A DNA stretch of 64,000 nucleotides from Plotosus lineatus. Taxonomy: Eukaryota; Chordata; Actinopteri; Siluriformes; Plotosidae. Below the pieces are notes generated by a model. The model searched no databases and was not told the origin of the DNA. It saw only the letters and a list, made by a program, of their open reading frames with translations. Location: the NCBI GenBank assembly GCA_024760905.1, contig CM045735.1, positions 24,167,249 to 24,231,248 on the forward strand, read 5' to 3'. A program made the translations under genes and the position numbers. This document shows, piece after piece, positions 1-11,667 of this stretch; within the stretch, counting starts at the first letter, position 1; every line of letters begins with the position of its first letter.

Positions 1-572
1 AATTAATGTGTTTTATGTCCTGACAGTTGTACAAGCCTGAGAATCTTGGGCATTGGCTTTCCTGTCCCAAGGTCTAGGTGAGGCTTTCACATGCAAATGA
101 TATTCTGTAAGCAATACAAATGTAAATTAGTATTGCAGGAGGGACTATATATTTTAGAAAATGTTCAGACTCCACTTCCAAGAAAATCTCCAGTAGAAAT
201 AGATGAAGTTAATATTATAGACTCTAGCTGGAGTAATTAGCTATACATAAGGAGAAATGAACTGCCATGTATGCCACTAGCACAATGTTCAACAAGGTCA
301 ATAAATGTTAAAATATATCTTTAAGTATAATTTACTGCAATCAGGATTTGTACAGGTTTCTATGAGTAAAATTCAAGCAATTTCAAGGTACCATATCTTC
401 CGAATCCCATTAGAATATGAACTGAAGCTCAAGTTTCATGCAGAAGATCATCAAACCTGGAGAAAATTTGGAGAAGAAAAATGATCTGGGATTCCTTGGG
501 ATACATATAGGAGTCGTGGTGAAAATTACACCAAACAATAACTGCAGGCTGTTATCCAGCAAAAAGGATATA
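1..572. other. No recognisable feature
   Basis: AT-rich unique-looking sequence. Only short open frames without family resemblance occur. Confidence 0.5.
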
Positions 573-1333
573 TACCGTATTTTCCGGACTATACGTCACT
601 ACAGAGTTCAAGTCGCACTGGCCAAAAAATGCATAATAATAATATAGCCTGGACTATAAGTCACAAACTCATGGAAACGGTATACCTTGCTTTGGAAATC
701 TGCTGGCAGTTTGTTTGACTTTGTGGTCCTCACTCTGATAGAGAGGGGGGGTTGCGTTGCATGAAGCGGTAACACCAAGAAGTAATCACGCAAAGTCATT
801 TTTATTCATCTGCTAGACAACTATCTGGACGTGGAGACGCAACTGCACTGTTGACAAGCCTCTCCCTGCAGCACGTTGCTCAAGCACCCATGTGCTAACT
901 CGTTAACTCGTTCGTCTAGCTGTGGGCATCTAGCTTTTAGCCTATGATTAGGTTTTTTTTTTTGTTTTCTTCATTGCAGTAATAATAATCTCCCCTTTTC
1001 TCCAGTCCCTCACAAGTTTCTCATTCACTCCAAACTTTCTTTCTTCTGCACGATTACCATTTTCTGCTGTCACTACTTGCATATTTTAATCCACAGAAAA
1101 GGATTTTCTTTTTTGGGGCCATTACTTCAGTGGTGGATGAGCAGGTACTGGTACCCAAGCCTAGAGTACCTTCTTGTGGTTGTGAGTGTAAATAACAAAC
1201 GTGAAATTATGTTTGTTATGACGACAAACAGAATTATATGTAATAATTTCACATATAAGTTGCTCTGGAGTATTAGTCGAACCTTCAGCCAAAGTATGAA
1301 AAAAGTGCGACTTATAGTCGGGAAAATACAGTA
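573..1333 (-). mobile_element. Pogo-like DNA transposon, internally deleted
   Basis: The ends form terminal inverted repeats. The left end reads TACCGTATTTTCCGGACTAT and the right end, reversed, reads TACTGTATTTTCCCGACTAT. TA at both borders fits a Tc1/mariner/pogo TA target. A relic of transposase frame lies on the minus strand at 662-799. The interior at about 837-900 is the reverse complement of the interior of the copy at 37791-38398, so the two are members of one family in opposite orientations. At about 760 bp it is too short to be autonomous. Confidence 0.7.
662..799 (-). pseudogene. Pogo-like transposase fragment
   Basis: A 46-codon stretch contains the segment LSIRVRTTKSNKLPADFQSK, which resembles the region after the CENP-B-type DNA-binding domain in pogo-family transposases. 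No catalytic DDE segment is present, so it cannot encode an active enzyme. It lies inside the terminal repeats at 573-1333. The match is from memory of the family and is short, so confidence is moderate. Confidence 0.5.
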
Positions 1334-4300
1334 CACACTTGAAAATGTTAGACTACAAGAATCTAAATATCTAAATTGTTACTACCAAATTCATTTTCCG
1401 GTATATACTGACTTTATTTTCTTTAGCGGCTTTTTCTATTAACTATGATTGATCTTTTTTAATTACTATTATGTCGCGAATCTTACCACATAAGCGGCTT
1501 TTTTAAGTATTATGAGTCTTCACATGGATCAAACACCAAGAACTGAGACATAATGTCCAAAATGAAAGACTTGTGACGTACACAGCGTATGTGTATCATT
1601 AATGTGGTATTCCTCTGGCATATGTTGGGCCTGTATAGGGATCAAGGATGTAAAGTTGCAGCATACTGAAGCATATGATACTTTGTCACTGTTTCGTTGG
1701 TGTGGCATTTAATTCTAAGTGGGTATAAAAGGGGGCTGCTATTTATTCCACAAGAGTCACACATTTTAAGTCACAAGCAAAAGATGTTTTTGGCAATGAG
1801 TGCAGGTTTCAGGAATGATGAGTCAGGATTGAGCGTTCGCCATAGTCTGCCCCAACGCACACCACTGCAAACACATCTGCACTTTAATAATGTGAGTGAT
1901 CATACAAGCACACACAACTCGGATCATCAATGCTACCCAAAAAATACTCTTATTGTTATCTGTGTCCTGCTCCAACATTCAGATCAAGTCGCAAGGTAGT
2001 ATTCGGAGTAAGAGCCAAAGAGCTAATTTGAAAATGGCTTACCTTGACAAAAATGCGATTGCACCAAAAATACATCCCTCAAAGCAAAACCTTCGATTTA
2101 GCAAGTTCAATACCCATAAGCATAATCGATCCATACTTGTTTAAAAAAAGGTTGACATGACCAAGCTTTGTAAAACAATAGAAATATTCACTTATTTTGC
2201 AGATTTTTCCACTTTCGTCAGTGTTTCGTCACTTTTGTCAGTGGACGGAGTTTTTTTCAAAAATGTCACGTACAATTGTACATACGACATTGTGTAAATT
2301 CCACCATACTCAAACCAAGGATTTATTTTCTGAGCCAAGTCTCCAGTAAGGTTGTTCAAGGCAACAGCAAAAAAATTTAATTGAGAATTATTGCAAGGTT
2401 ACCAGAGGAGTAAAAGTCTTTCTAATGCAGACATTTAGAAACTGGTTCTGTAACTGTAATTGCTATTTTCTGAAAAGTGGCATTTCCTGATTACCAACAT
2501 ACAAATGATGTAACTCAGTCAATGTTCATGCAATAATCATGTACCTTATTTTATGGCATATTAAAGTCTCTTTCCAAATATATGAATAAATCAATGTCTT
2601 AAAAAAAGCAGCACCCTGGTATACAATGAGATTTTGTTATACATCCAAGGACTTAGCTACATAAGCCGGCATTGCTGTGACACTCCTTTCTTTCTGCCTT
2701 GGATCCTGATGTGCCATTCATTCATAAACCTGAAATGCCATAGTGTGACAGGAGTGTAGGTGAACCAATAGAGGAATTATCTAGTGTCCTAGATAATCAG
2801 GACACAATATCACCCCATGCTTGACAAGTGGGCATTGTAAGTTTTGGATCATTTCTTTCTCCACAACTTTGGTGCACAAAAAGTTTTGTTTCTAAAACTT
2901 CCATGGCTCTTTTGTGCATTTCTTCATGAATTTCACCCTGGCCCTCAGATTCTTTCTGCCAGTGAGTTGTTTGCATCTTATGGTGTTTTTATTAATTATC
3001 TCAAAGTCTGTTTCAAACACTGAATAATGACCTTCATCCCTGTCCTGTGTAGGCTTTTCGTAATATGGGTTTTCGCATCTTCACATCTCATAAAGCATTT
3101 ATTACATTATGCTGCTATTTTCTTTTTGTAGCACATGTCATATCTGGTTGGTAGTACACCAGTGGTCTGTCTTTTTCAGTCATTCAATTTTATTTTTTTA
3201 ATTTGCTATACACAATGCTTGGCTTTTGCAATGTGACTAATGTGACTGTGAACTATATGTTTTGAAATAAAAGATCAGTTGTTCATAAACATTCCTGCTT
3301 TAAAAATTCCAATTCACTGAAATTAGCACGAAACTGAAATTAGTTGGAAGATGTAGGGAAGATGGGCTACCTAGAAATTGCAGGTAATTTGCATTTATAT
3401 TATGTTATTCGCACTGAAATGATCACTCAGCAGCCATTGTGAGGGTAGTGTGCATTATTTAGTGCTACACTGCAAACTAAAGATATCCATCTCAGCACCT
3501 TTCATCTGGGGTTTTTTTTGGTCGCAAACAAATTTCTATGACACATTCACTTGTCATTTTTAATCTGATCTGTCCCACACTTCTCATTTTAAAGATTATG
3601 ATTAAAAAAATGGATCACAGATGACAATGATCACCATTTACTACACATTCTTCACCTGCTGTCAGAATAATCCTCATGTGAACAAGAGAAACCTCCTAAC
3701 AACCACAGTGCTCTCTCTCCACTAGTCCATGACATCGGACTCAATTGAGTCTCGATTTCTTAATTTCTCACCTGTGCGTGTGTGTGTGTGTGTAACAGGA
3801 TATAACATTTGAATTCATACTGACTTGCAAATAGTCTCATTGTCTGTGTAAAGTTACCACCTATGAAACAATTTGCATCCACTACAGAAATTCAAAGCTC
3901 GATATTCACAGTCATAATACAAATACAAACCTTTTATATGTATTTATTTGGTTGAATATTTGAAACATCACGAAGTTCAAGCTTTATTCAAAGGCCAAAA
4001 TCAGCAGATAACAATTACATTTTAATGAATAAATTTAGCAATTTAACTGTATTTAGCACAGTCCTGCCTTCCTTCGGTTCTAACCAGTTTGCAAGTCCCT
4101 GTTAATCAAAATCATCCCCATAGCATGATACTGCAACATCATGCATCACTATAAACATCATGTGCTGATGGCACTCTTGTGGTGATTAGCTATATTTCAG
4201 TTTTGACAGAATAACTTCTGTGATGGCCAAAAAGTAAATGTGACCAAAAGACCTTTATCACATGTTTGGGGAGTCTCCCACTTGCCTTTTGTTGAACTTT

Positions 4301-4839
4301 AAACATGCTTTTTCTTTTAATTTTGGCCATGCTTCCATATAGACCAGGTGTCTCATTGTACAAAGACTTGAATGGAATTCCTACTGAAAAATGGTATACA
4401 CCTAAATCCAGAAAATGTTGTATGCACAAACACATCCAGATGTTTGAATTTATATATACACATGAATCCAAGAACATTTCCTTTGAACATACTATTGAGC
4501 ACACATGTTCGAGTACCTGACCCTTTCCTATCCACAACCCTATTTAAATCTGAAAATCCTTAAAACATGAGTAAGAGAGTAAAATTTCACTGAATGTGCA
4601 TTGGAGATACTCCTCACTGAAGTAAAAACGTATAAAGTTAAAATATACTGTTTGGCACACTGTCCTATCACAGACTGGGGGATTCCTCCACTATCCCGGC
4701 GTCAGTGGGCCCCAAAAACTGGCTGGTGCATTCCGTCGGTAAGATCTGAAGCTGTAATTTCAAAAGAACAGGTGGTCATTAACTAGTACTAATGTTGTGA
4801 AGATGATTTTGGGGGCACACATGCTCAATGTACATGAGG
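1334..4839. other. AT-rich intronic sequence, nothing recognised
   Basis: No convincing coding frame, tRNA-like promoter or long inverted repeat was seen. A short GT run lies at about 3776-3793. Small open frames at 4190-4563 overlap on both strands and look like chance. Confidence 0.5.
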
Positions 4840-5400
4840 GGGATTCAAAGGACAATACAATAAATTTAATCAACAAGAAGCCACCCATCACACACAGGGT
4901 CACCTTGTAGTTGGTTCCTAACCATGCTGTTACTCAGGATGTATGAATCGAATCATGCCTTGAACCAGGCTACCTCGCCACAATGTTAGTTAAATGCATT
5001 TGCACATAACGTGAGCTGTACATTGATCAAATAAAAATGCTTTATGTTAACATGAACAAATTCATCCTGTGACGCCACTTTTATACAATCTGTGTGCAAT
5101 CGGCAGCACCGATCACTTTAGGAAAACCAGCTCTCACTGGTCTGTTCAGCTGTATTGTATGGGAATTTGATATACCTGGCTGACATGCAGATAATTCCAT
5201 CCAACACAGTTGGCATGGCTCTGCTCAGGGTCGATTGGCTCCCGATCGGTTGGCCAGTTCCCTCTGGAATGCCCCTGTTGCTACCCATTATGGACAGCAT
5301 CTGTGTGGGTACTGCCTGCGCATGGCTGATCACCATGCAAGGCCAACTGCAGCTCCACGCAGTTCCAGGGGGAATGCCCTCGGGAACCTGAAGTGGCTGA
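4840..5400 (-). pseudogene. PIF/Harbinger-type transposase relic
   Basis: Read on the minus strand from about 5330 down, the frame gives SQSTLSRAMPTVLDGI, then RYIKFPYN, then (after a frameshift near 5118) KVIGAADC, DEFVHVN and, lower still, LQGDPVCDGWLL. This order matches the DDE transposase of PIF/Harbinger elements: helix before the first Asp, the GAxD block, and the DGWLL block near the second Asp. Several stops and frameshifts break it. No terminal inverted repeats were found around it. It may instead be an old HARBI1-like retrocopy, but a transposon relic is simpler. Confidence 0.6.
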
Positions 5401-5420
5401 TAAGCCAGTCATGTGTCTAG

Positions 5421-7230
5421 GGCCAGTAAATCCTCTGTCTCTGCATACTCACCCTCCTCTTATTGCACCATTCGCAATGTCTTCTAAAACTGATAAAGCA
5501 GCCTTGGTTCATGCTATTTTCTGCATCATTTTGTGCATGCTTTTCTATCCACTCATCTACCTGCAGATACAGGGATCTGTTAATTGTTTGTAGGCCTTTT
5601 TACGTGCACATTACTCAGAGGATAAATTGTTTCCACATTACTAACAGCTTCCCAACATCCCAACAACCTCCAAGTGTCACCAAAGGACCAACAGCTTAAG
5701 AAACATGAAGTTGGCAATGCACATTTCCACAGAACTCTTCACACATCTAAACTTTGCTGTTGGAAAGGGCATGTGGCATGTTTTTGTGCATTAGTACCCT
5801 TTGTACATAAGACCCCAGGTCTGTGGAGTGTGGACAGATACACCATTCCCTGTTGGGGACCTTTTCAGTTCCTTTAAGGAAGAGACAAGGTTCTGCTCTG
5901 TTTTATACCTCACACAAGTTCCAAGGCCCTCAAGTTTGCATGTAATCTAGGAAAAATTTCAACCAGTGTTAAAACAGAATTTAAGCTGAATCAGAAAGGT
6001 TTTGAATTACAAAGCAAAAAAAAAAACATTCTCTACTTCAGGGTTACTTCTGGACTCTTTGTCTCACTGATTAATGCCCTCCTTGTCCGGTCTAAGAGTT
6101 CTGGTGGACATCCCTCTCCCAGTAGGTTGGGTGTGATACCACATTCTATGGTTTTGGTCTATTTCATGATGGAATTGATGGCGTCTCATGGGAGTGTCAA
6201 GGTGTCGGTATCTCTTTATTACCCATCACTGACTTTTAACTTCTCCACAATTTTGTCCCTGACCTGTTTGGAGAGCTCGTTGGTCTTCAGTCCTGTTCAC
6301 ACTACAGAATCAGTTTTCCTCTGATCTCTCTGTCTACATAAGACTCAAAACCAGTTCACTAGTTTGAAGAAGATTGATTCTGCAAAACCGATCTTGAGTT
6401 TGTACTGTGGACACAAGAACTGATTTAGAATACCTAATGAATGCCCTCATGCGCAAAGCACATAAACAACCAGCAAGGTTTATTTATAAAGATGAAAGCC
6501 AAACTAAAATGCATGGACATGAGTGCATCTTAAAAGACTGCAGGCTTGCATTTCTCTCCCCTGTTTCTACTGTCATTATTTAAGGTAACATGAACAAAAC
6601 AGCACAACATGAATAACCTAACAGTAGAAAAAGACGCCAGTGCTATTATGAATTCCCATAAATGCATTATTGCGATTATTGTGTTAATACAGACTAACTG
6701 TACACTCCATGCACAGCAAGCACATCAGAATTTATTCTTGCTGCCTTGCCAAATATGTTGCAAAATTTGTGGGCAATATGACATAAAATAGGAGGCTACA
6801 AGCACTTTTAACCATTATTTAAATTTCTTACAAGGCAAACATACATCAAGCTGTATCTGTCAGATTTTACTGCATTGTTCTAGCATGGCACGGTGCCATG
6901 CCTTTCACAAGAGCACCATGCCCTTTTTACTGCTGCAGTGTTATTTATATGCTTTTTATCTAAAAGCACCTGCCGTTATTTTCCCTGCTTCCATGACCCC
7001 AGCAAACAGATTGAACACATAATCAGCAGAATGTATTTTTTTCTTCAGCAAATGATCTGCCCCCTTGGAACTTTTCCCTCGACGGAAACTCTTTTTCTTA
7101 ACCGAATGTCCACTCACAGTGCGCATCAACTCAACTTGTCTGCTGTGAAGACTCTTCACCAAATGACTGACATTAACATGTAAGTTTCTATGAAAGGACT
7201 TAATTTTAGTTACAAAATTTCAGACCAATC
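5421..7230. other. Intronic sequence, nothing recognised
   Basis: Mixed-composition sequence with only short frames of no family resemblance on either strand. Confidence 0.45.
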
Positions 7231-7490
7231 TAAAAGTGCTACGTCATGATCGGGAGGTTGTGTGTTCAAATCCCAGTTAGACCCCCACTGTGCTAAGATC
7301 CCTGGGTAAGGTCTTAACCACAAGTGTGCTTCTGTTCACCCAGCAGTATAAATGGGTCCCAGTTTTTAAAAAAACAACAAAAAAAAACGACAACATACTG
7401 AGAAGGTAACTTGAAATCGACTAGCATCTCATCCAGGAGGTACTCCTAGTCGCTTTACGCTATGGAAACTATGGCTGGAGTATAAAAAGC
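7231..7490 (+). mobile_element. tRNA-derived SINE, family 2 (5'-truncated)
   Basis: Contains the B-box-like GTGTTCAAATCCCAG, the body with CCCAGCAGTATAAATGGGT, and the LINE-like end with CTCCTAGTCGCTTTACGCTA. The A box is missing. The same body occurs at 8843, 27310, 28237 and (reversed) 56814. Confidence 0.75.
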
Positions 7491-8067
7491 TAAGTATAAT
7501 AATATAAAATATAATTGTATCAATGTGTATAATTATATTCATGCTCAATTAATGCATTACTTTACTGTTTATAAAATATTACTTTCAATACTTATGTAAT
7601 TGTTTTCACTTAATTGTCAATCCATGCAGCTTTTTTGTGTGAATGAATACATTTTTACTTTATAAAATGTATAAATTATTGAATAATTGTTGAAATATGA
7701 TATGCTAACAATAGTTAGAAATATGAATTTATTCACACAAAAATGTTGCATAGTGAAGCAATTATGTTAAAAAAAAAACACAAAAAGTTCAAGTATACAA
7801 AAGTAAACCCCTCAAAGTAGTTATAACTTACTACATATACTACCACAATTCATCAGAGTACAGGTTTTAACTATCCCCTACCCACTGAGTCGGCTTTTTG
7901 GAGTGTGCCCTCTACTGCCCTACTGCACCGTGCCTTCACAGAATCCTGATTGGAACACTGTACAAGTTAACCTCAAGAAACCTTGAAAATGCAGATTAAA
8001 TTGATGCGCCATGTGTGGTGTGACTTTAGGCTAATGCTAATTTAAACATGCAATTTATAGACACATG
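7491..8067. other. AT-rich sequence, nothing recognised
   Basis: Very AT-rich stretch without coding or repeat signals beyond short A-runs. Confidence 0.45.
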
Positions 8068-8611
8068 TACAAGGATCCCTCGTTACTTCGCGCTTCAATT
8101 CATGCGGCTTCAGTGCGTCACGTTTTTTTTTTCCAATAAATAAATAAATATTCATCGAATTAAAAAAAATAAGGAAATTAAGGAAGAATAGGGGAAAAAG
8201 TTACGGAACATGCCGCAAAACAAGGCCAATTATGCAAAAAAACAAAAACAAAACCAACACAAAATAAAAAACAACCCAAAATCTCCCATCAAAACTACTT
8301 ACACTGTTGTATCTGTGTGTGCACACACATTTGCCCACATGCGTGCATGCATATGTCGTCATCTTCTCATGCTATACCATCTGTATGTGTGTGCATTTAA
8401 ATTTTATTTACATCTTATGTTATTTTTTTTAATGTTTAATTGTTATTATATGCATTTATAGTATTGAACATGTATTTATTGATATTATGTACACATATAC
8501 ATGTACGTATAAATGTCAGTTGGGGGGTGGGGATGATCCTACTTGGCGGATTTCGATGGTTGCGTGGGGATCTCGATCCCGATTAAACGCGTAAAGTGAG
8601 GGATCCCTGTA
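8068..8611. mobile_element. MITE of Tc1/pogo type with TA borders
   Basis: The left end reads CAAGGATCCCTCGTTACTTC and the right end, reversed, reads CAGGGATCCCTCACTTTACG, with TA directly outside each end (8068-8069 and 8610-8611). The 540-bp interior has no transposase-like frame. The GGATCCCTCG end is typical of non-autonomous pogo/Tigger-type elements. Confidence 0.65.
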
Positions 8612-8842
8612 CTATCCTTTGCATTTAATTTAAGTAATATGTGTAGCCTACAAAAATAATTGGGGGTCACAAGACTTTGCTTTGCATGCTATAAATGTTG
8701 ATTCAAAGCCACACTGACTGAAATCTGGCCAATTTCGATTTCTACTTTTTCTGTAAGTGTGACCTGCCAATACTGATGTACACAGATTACCGTATTCTTT
8801 AGAACAGCTTTAATTGCCAGCCTATATATAAACAAAAAAGTT

Positions 8843-9146
8843 GGGGCCGGTGGCGTAGTGGTTAGGGTGCTACACTCATGATCGGGAGATTGTGTGTTCA
8901 AATCCCAGCTAGACCCCCACTGTGCTAAGACAGCTTGATAAGGTCTCAACCCCAAGTGTGCCTCTGTTCACCCAGCAGTATAAATGGGTCCCAGTAAAAA
9001 TATGCTGGGAAGGTAACCTGTGATGGACTAGCGTCCCGTCCAGGAGGACTTGTGCTCCTAGTCGCTTCACGCTACGGAAACCGGGCATAAGAACTGGCCT
9101 GATGAGCCACTAGGCATGGGTGTAAATTTAAAAAAAAAAAAAAAAA

Positions 9147-9150
<4 letters not shown>
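8843..9150 (+). mobile_element. tRNA-derived SINE, family 2 (near full length)
   Basis: Starts GGGGCCGGTGGCGTAGTGGT (A box region), has the B-box-like TGTGTTCAAATCCCAGC, the conserved body, and an end with CTCCTAGTCGCTTCACGCTA and GCCTGATGAGCC, then a long A-run into a TA repeat. The tRNA-like head is an internal Pol III promoter, not a working tRNA gene. Confidence 0.8.
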
Positions 9151-9235
<85 letters not shown>

Positions 9236-9257
9236 TATATACACACACACACACACA
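9151..9257. repeat. (TA)n then (CA)n microsatellite
   Basis: Compound dinucleotide run following the SINE A-tail and directly preceding the MITE at 9264. Confidence 0.95.
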
Positions 9258-9263
9258 GAGCTA

Positions 9264-10035
9264 CAGTGGTAACTCACCTTACGAAAAAAATCAGGTTACG
9301 AAACCACTTCTGGAATGGATTAATTTTGTAAGTTGAGCCGCATTTTACATGTAAAAGGCCTGATTTGTTCCAAGGCCCCCAATACTGCCACTAAACCATT
9401 TAAAAGTTATAAAAGTATACCTTTTAAGGTCTCCTTCTGCTTCAATATCGTACCGATGGTAGACGGGTTTGGCCATATTCCTTTGCAATATCACTCAACC
9501 ACATGCCACGAGCCCGCTTCTTTTCACTCGCACCGGGAATCACTTTCACCGGGAATCATGTGCACGTGTGTGTGTTGACCATGTCTTCTTAGCAGAGCTA
9601 TAATCTTACAAATGTTTATGCAAGGTTAAAAGCCTGAGCAAAAAAATAAAGTTGCAATGAGCACACTTGAAAACTCACAAAACAATACAGTAACGCTGTC
9701 CTTTACGCCTGTTAGAACTCCATGACGAACAATGGGTCGAAGGCACAAGAAAAGCATCATGGGTATTATGGAGATGCAGCTCCATAATAGCCAATGGGAG
9801 GGAGCTGCGTCATGGATATTATGGAGATGCAGTTCCCTCCTAGCCAATGGGAGGCCAGCAGGGCGGGATGTTGGGAGAAAGCCAATGGGAGAGCAACTCG
9901 TGCACTGTTTGAATTTTTGAGATGGCACGTTTCGTAACATGAATTTTTTTCATATCCAGAGATGGAAATTTTAGGTAAATGCGTTTTGTAACCTGGATTT
10001 TTCGTTTGTTGGGTCTTTCGTAAGGTGAGGTACCA

Positions 10036-10038
<3 letters not shown>
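9264..10038. mobile_element. MITE with TIRs, embedded in TA microsatellite
   Basis: The left end is CAGTGGTAACTCACCTTACG and the right end, reversed, is CAGTGGTACCTCACCTTACG. TA precedes the left end, and the right end runs into a TA repeat. The interior has an imperfect direct repeat of about 50 bp at 9763-9860 (GGAGATGCAG and AGCCAATGGGAG units). No transposase frame is present. The termini fit a Tc1/pogo-type non-autonomous element. Confidence 0.65.
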
Positions 10039-10084
<46 letters not shown>

Positions 10085-10085
10085 T
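10039..10085. repeat. (TA)n(CA)n microsatellite
   Basis: Dinucleotide run directly after the MITE. Confidence 0.95.
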
Positions 10086-11243
10086 TTCAGTGGTGTTGAT
10101 CTGCCTACAGAAGTGTGGTTTCAGCAATTGCTCCATATGCCCCGCTCTTAAAAAGCAATTTTAAAGCAGTGATGGCTAGAACTCATTAGCTTTCAGTGCT
10201 TTTACGTTAGCCTCTTCAATCTGGGTGATAGTGTTATAAATGTCGAAATAGGCTTGTTGTTCTGAATGTATTTGTGGAGGTTCCCCATGATTTACTTTGG
10301 CCTATACAGTATTACATACACCATATTTTCACTCACAGTGAAAACTTTGACACCGACACCATTGTCAGGCTGTGGTTGAAGCATGTATGCTACTGTGCCT
10401 TCACCAGAACCATTCAGACTGAGCTAGAATTGCACATATGCAAGACTGCTCGGCTGATCTCCAGTCAAGGTCAATCACACAGCAAACTGGTAGATTGCGG
10501 TCTCTTGCTAGTTTCTCGCTGCATTACTATGTTAGTTTCCATGCAATCCCTGCTTAAATATATTATCTTTCACCAAGTTCCCTAGATCACCTGCAGCTTT
10601 TTACACATTGTTCCACGCTTTGTATTTTTATTTGGCCCTGTACACAAACCACAGCACATAATATGACAAGAAAACCCAACACTGCAGTTAATCACTGTTC
10701 CTCCATTGCAGGCTCAAGAATAGTTCAGGCAGAGCACTTCAAACTTCAGATTTTTTTTTTTGAAGCAAAATCAGGTCATAGTTCATCCCTGGTAAGATAT
10801 CCAAATTTTAGTTTTTGTTCTGAAGTCGTCGTCCCCCTTTTCTTGGACAAAGAATATTAATGACTTCTGGTTATTTTGACATTCCAATTTCCAAATGTAA
10901 CCCATCGTGTTGAAATACTTAAAATGTGTCCAAAGAACTGTAATGTGCACATATGAAGGGTATAATTCAACCCCACTCAGCCTCGGCATTTTCTGTTGGT
11001 ATGTTTAACTGCATGATGATTTGCTCCCATGACTTAGGGCAGCTTTGCATAGAACTTAATTGCTCTGCAATGTTGTGAAAAGCATACAAACCAATGACTC
11101 CACCTGGTAACAATTATTATGCAACAAATAGCAGATTTTTGTTTCAGCATTGAGGTGCATCACTCTATAAAAGTACGTTTCAAGACATACCAAATGAAAA
11201 GGACCTTTCCTTTGCAAAGGTCAAGGAAGAGTAGCATCCTTCC
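10086..11243. other. Intronic sequence, nothing recognised
   Basis: Short overlapping frames only. No repeat or coding signal I can name. Confidence 0.45.
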
Positions 11244-11251
11244 TACTAGTG

Positions 11252-11659
11252 CAGTGCTTCTCAAATAGTGGGGTGAGGTATGATGCCGGGGGAGCATGTA
11301 TGACCCCGGGGAACATGCTTTTCTGGAATAGTGTACAAGAATTAAGTGTAATTGCACCTCCACTCCAGTAATTGGCAGTGGCGCTCCCATTGTCATGCTA
11401 CGGCGTAGCGATTTTTCGCATGAGCAAACGATATGAAGTTCAGTGAACAACCCCTCAAGAAACAACACGGAAAATTTTCCAACAGGAAGAAAGAAGTTTT
11501 CTTTATCGAAAGTTGAACTATATTTCTTCCTTTTTTGTTTTTAATGTTAATAAAGAAACAATGTTATGCAGAGGTGTACTAATAATTTTATAGACAATAC
11601 TATTTATTGTTTTTTTCTCCCGGGGGGAGGGGGGCACAGAAAATAATTGAGAAGCACTG
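11252..11659. mobile_element. hAT-type MITE with 8-bp target duplication
   Basis: Ends are inverted repeats: CAGTGCTTCTCAAAT on the left and CAGTGCTTCTCAATT on the reversed right end. The flanks are TACTAGTG (11244-11251) and TACTAGTC (11660-11667), an 8-bp duplication with one difference, as expected for hAT. The interior has no usable transposase frame, so it is non-autonomous. Confidence 0.8.
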
Positions 11660-11667
11660 TACTAGTC

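Noticed and set aside
1127..1442. Opposing frames of 69 and 121 codons
   Set aside because: They lie over the end of the pogo-like element and AT-rich flank, and match no family.
8843..8925. tRNA gene-like A and B boxes
   Set aside because: They are SINE heads: same body follows in many copies, and no full cloverleaf with acceptor stem is present.
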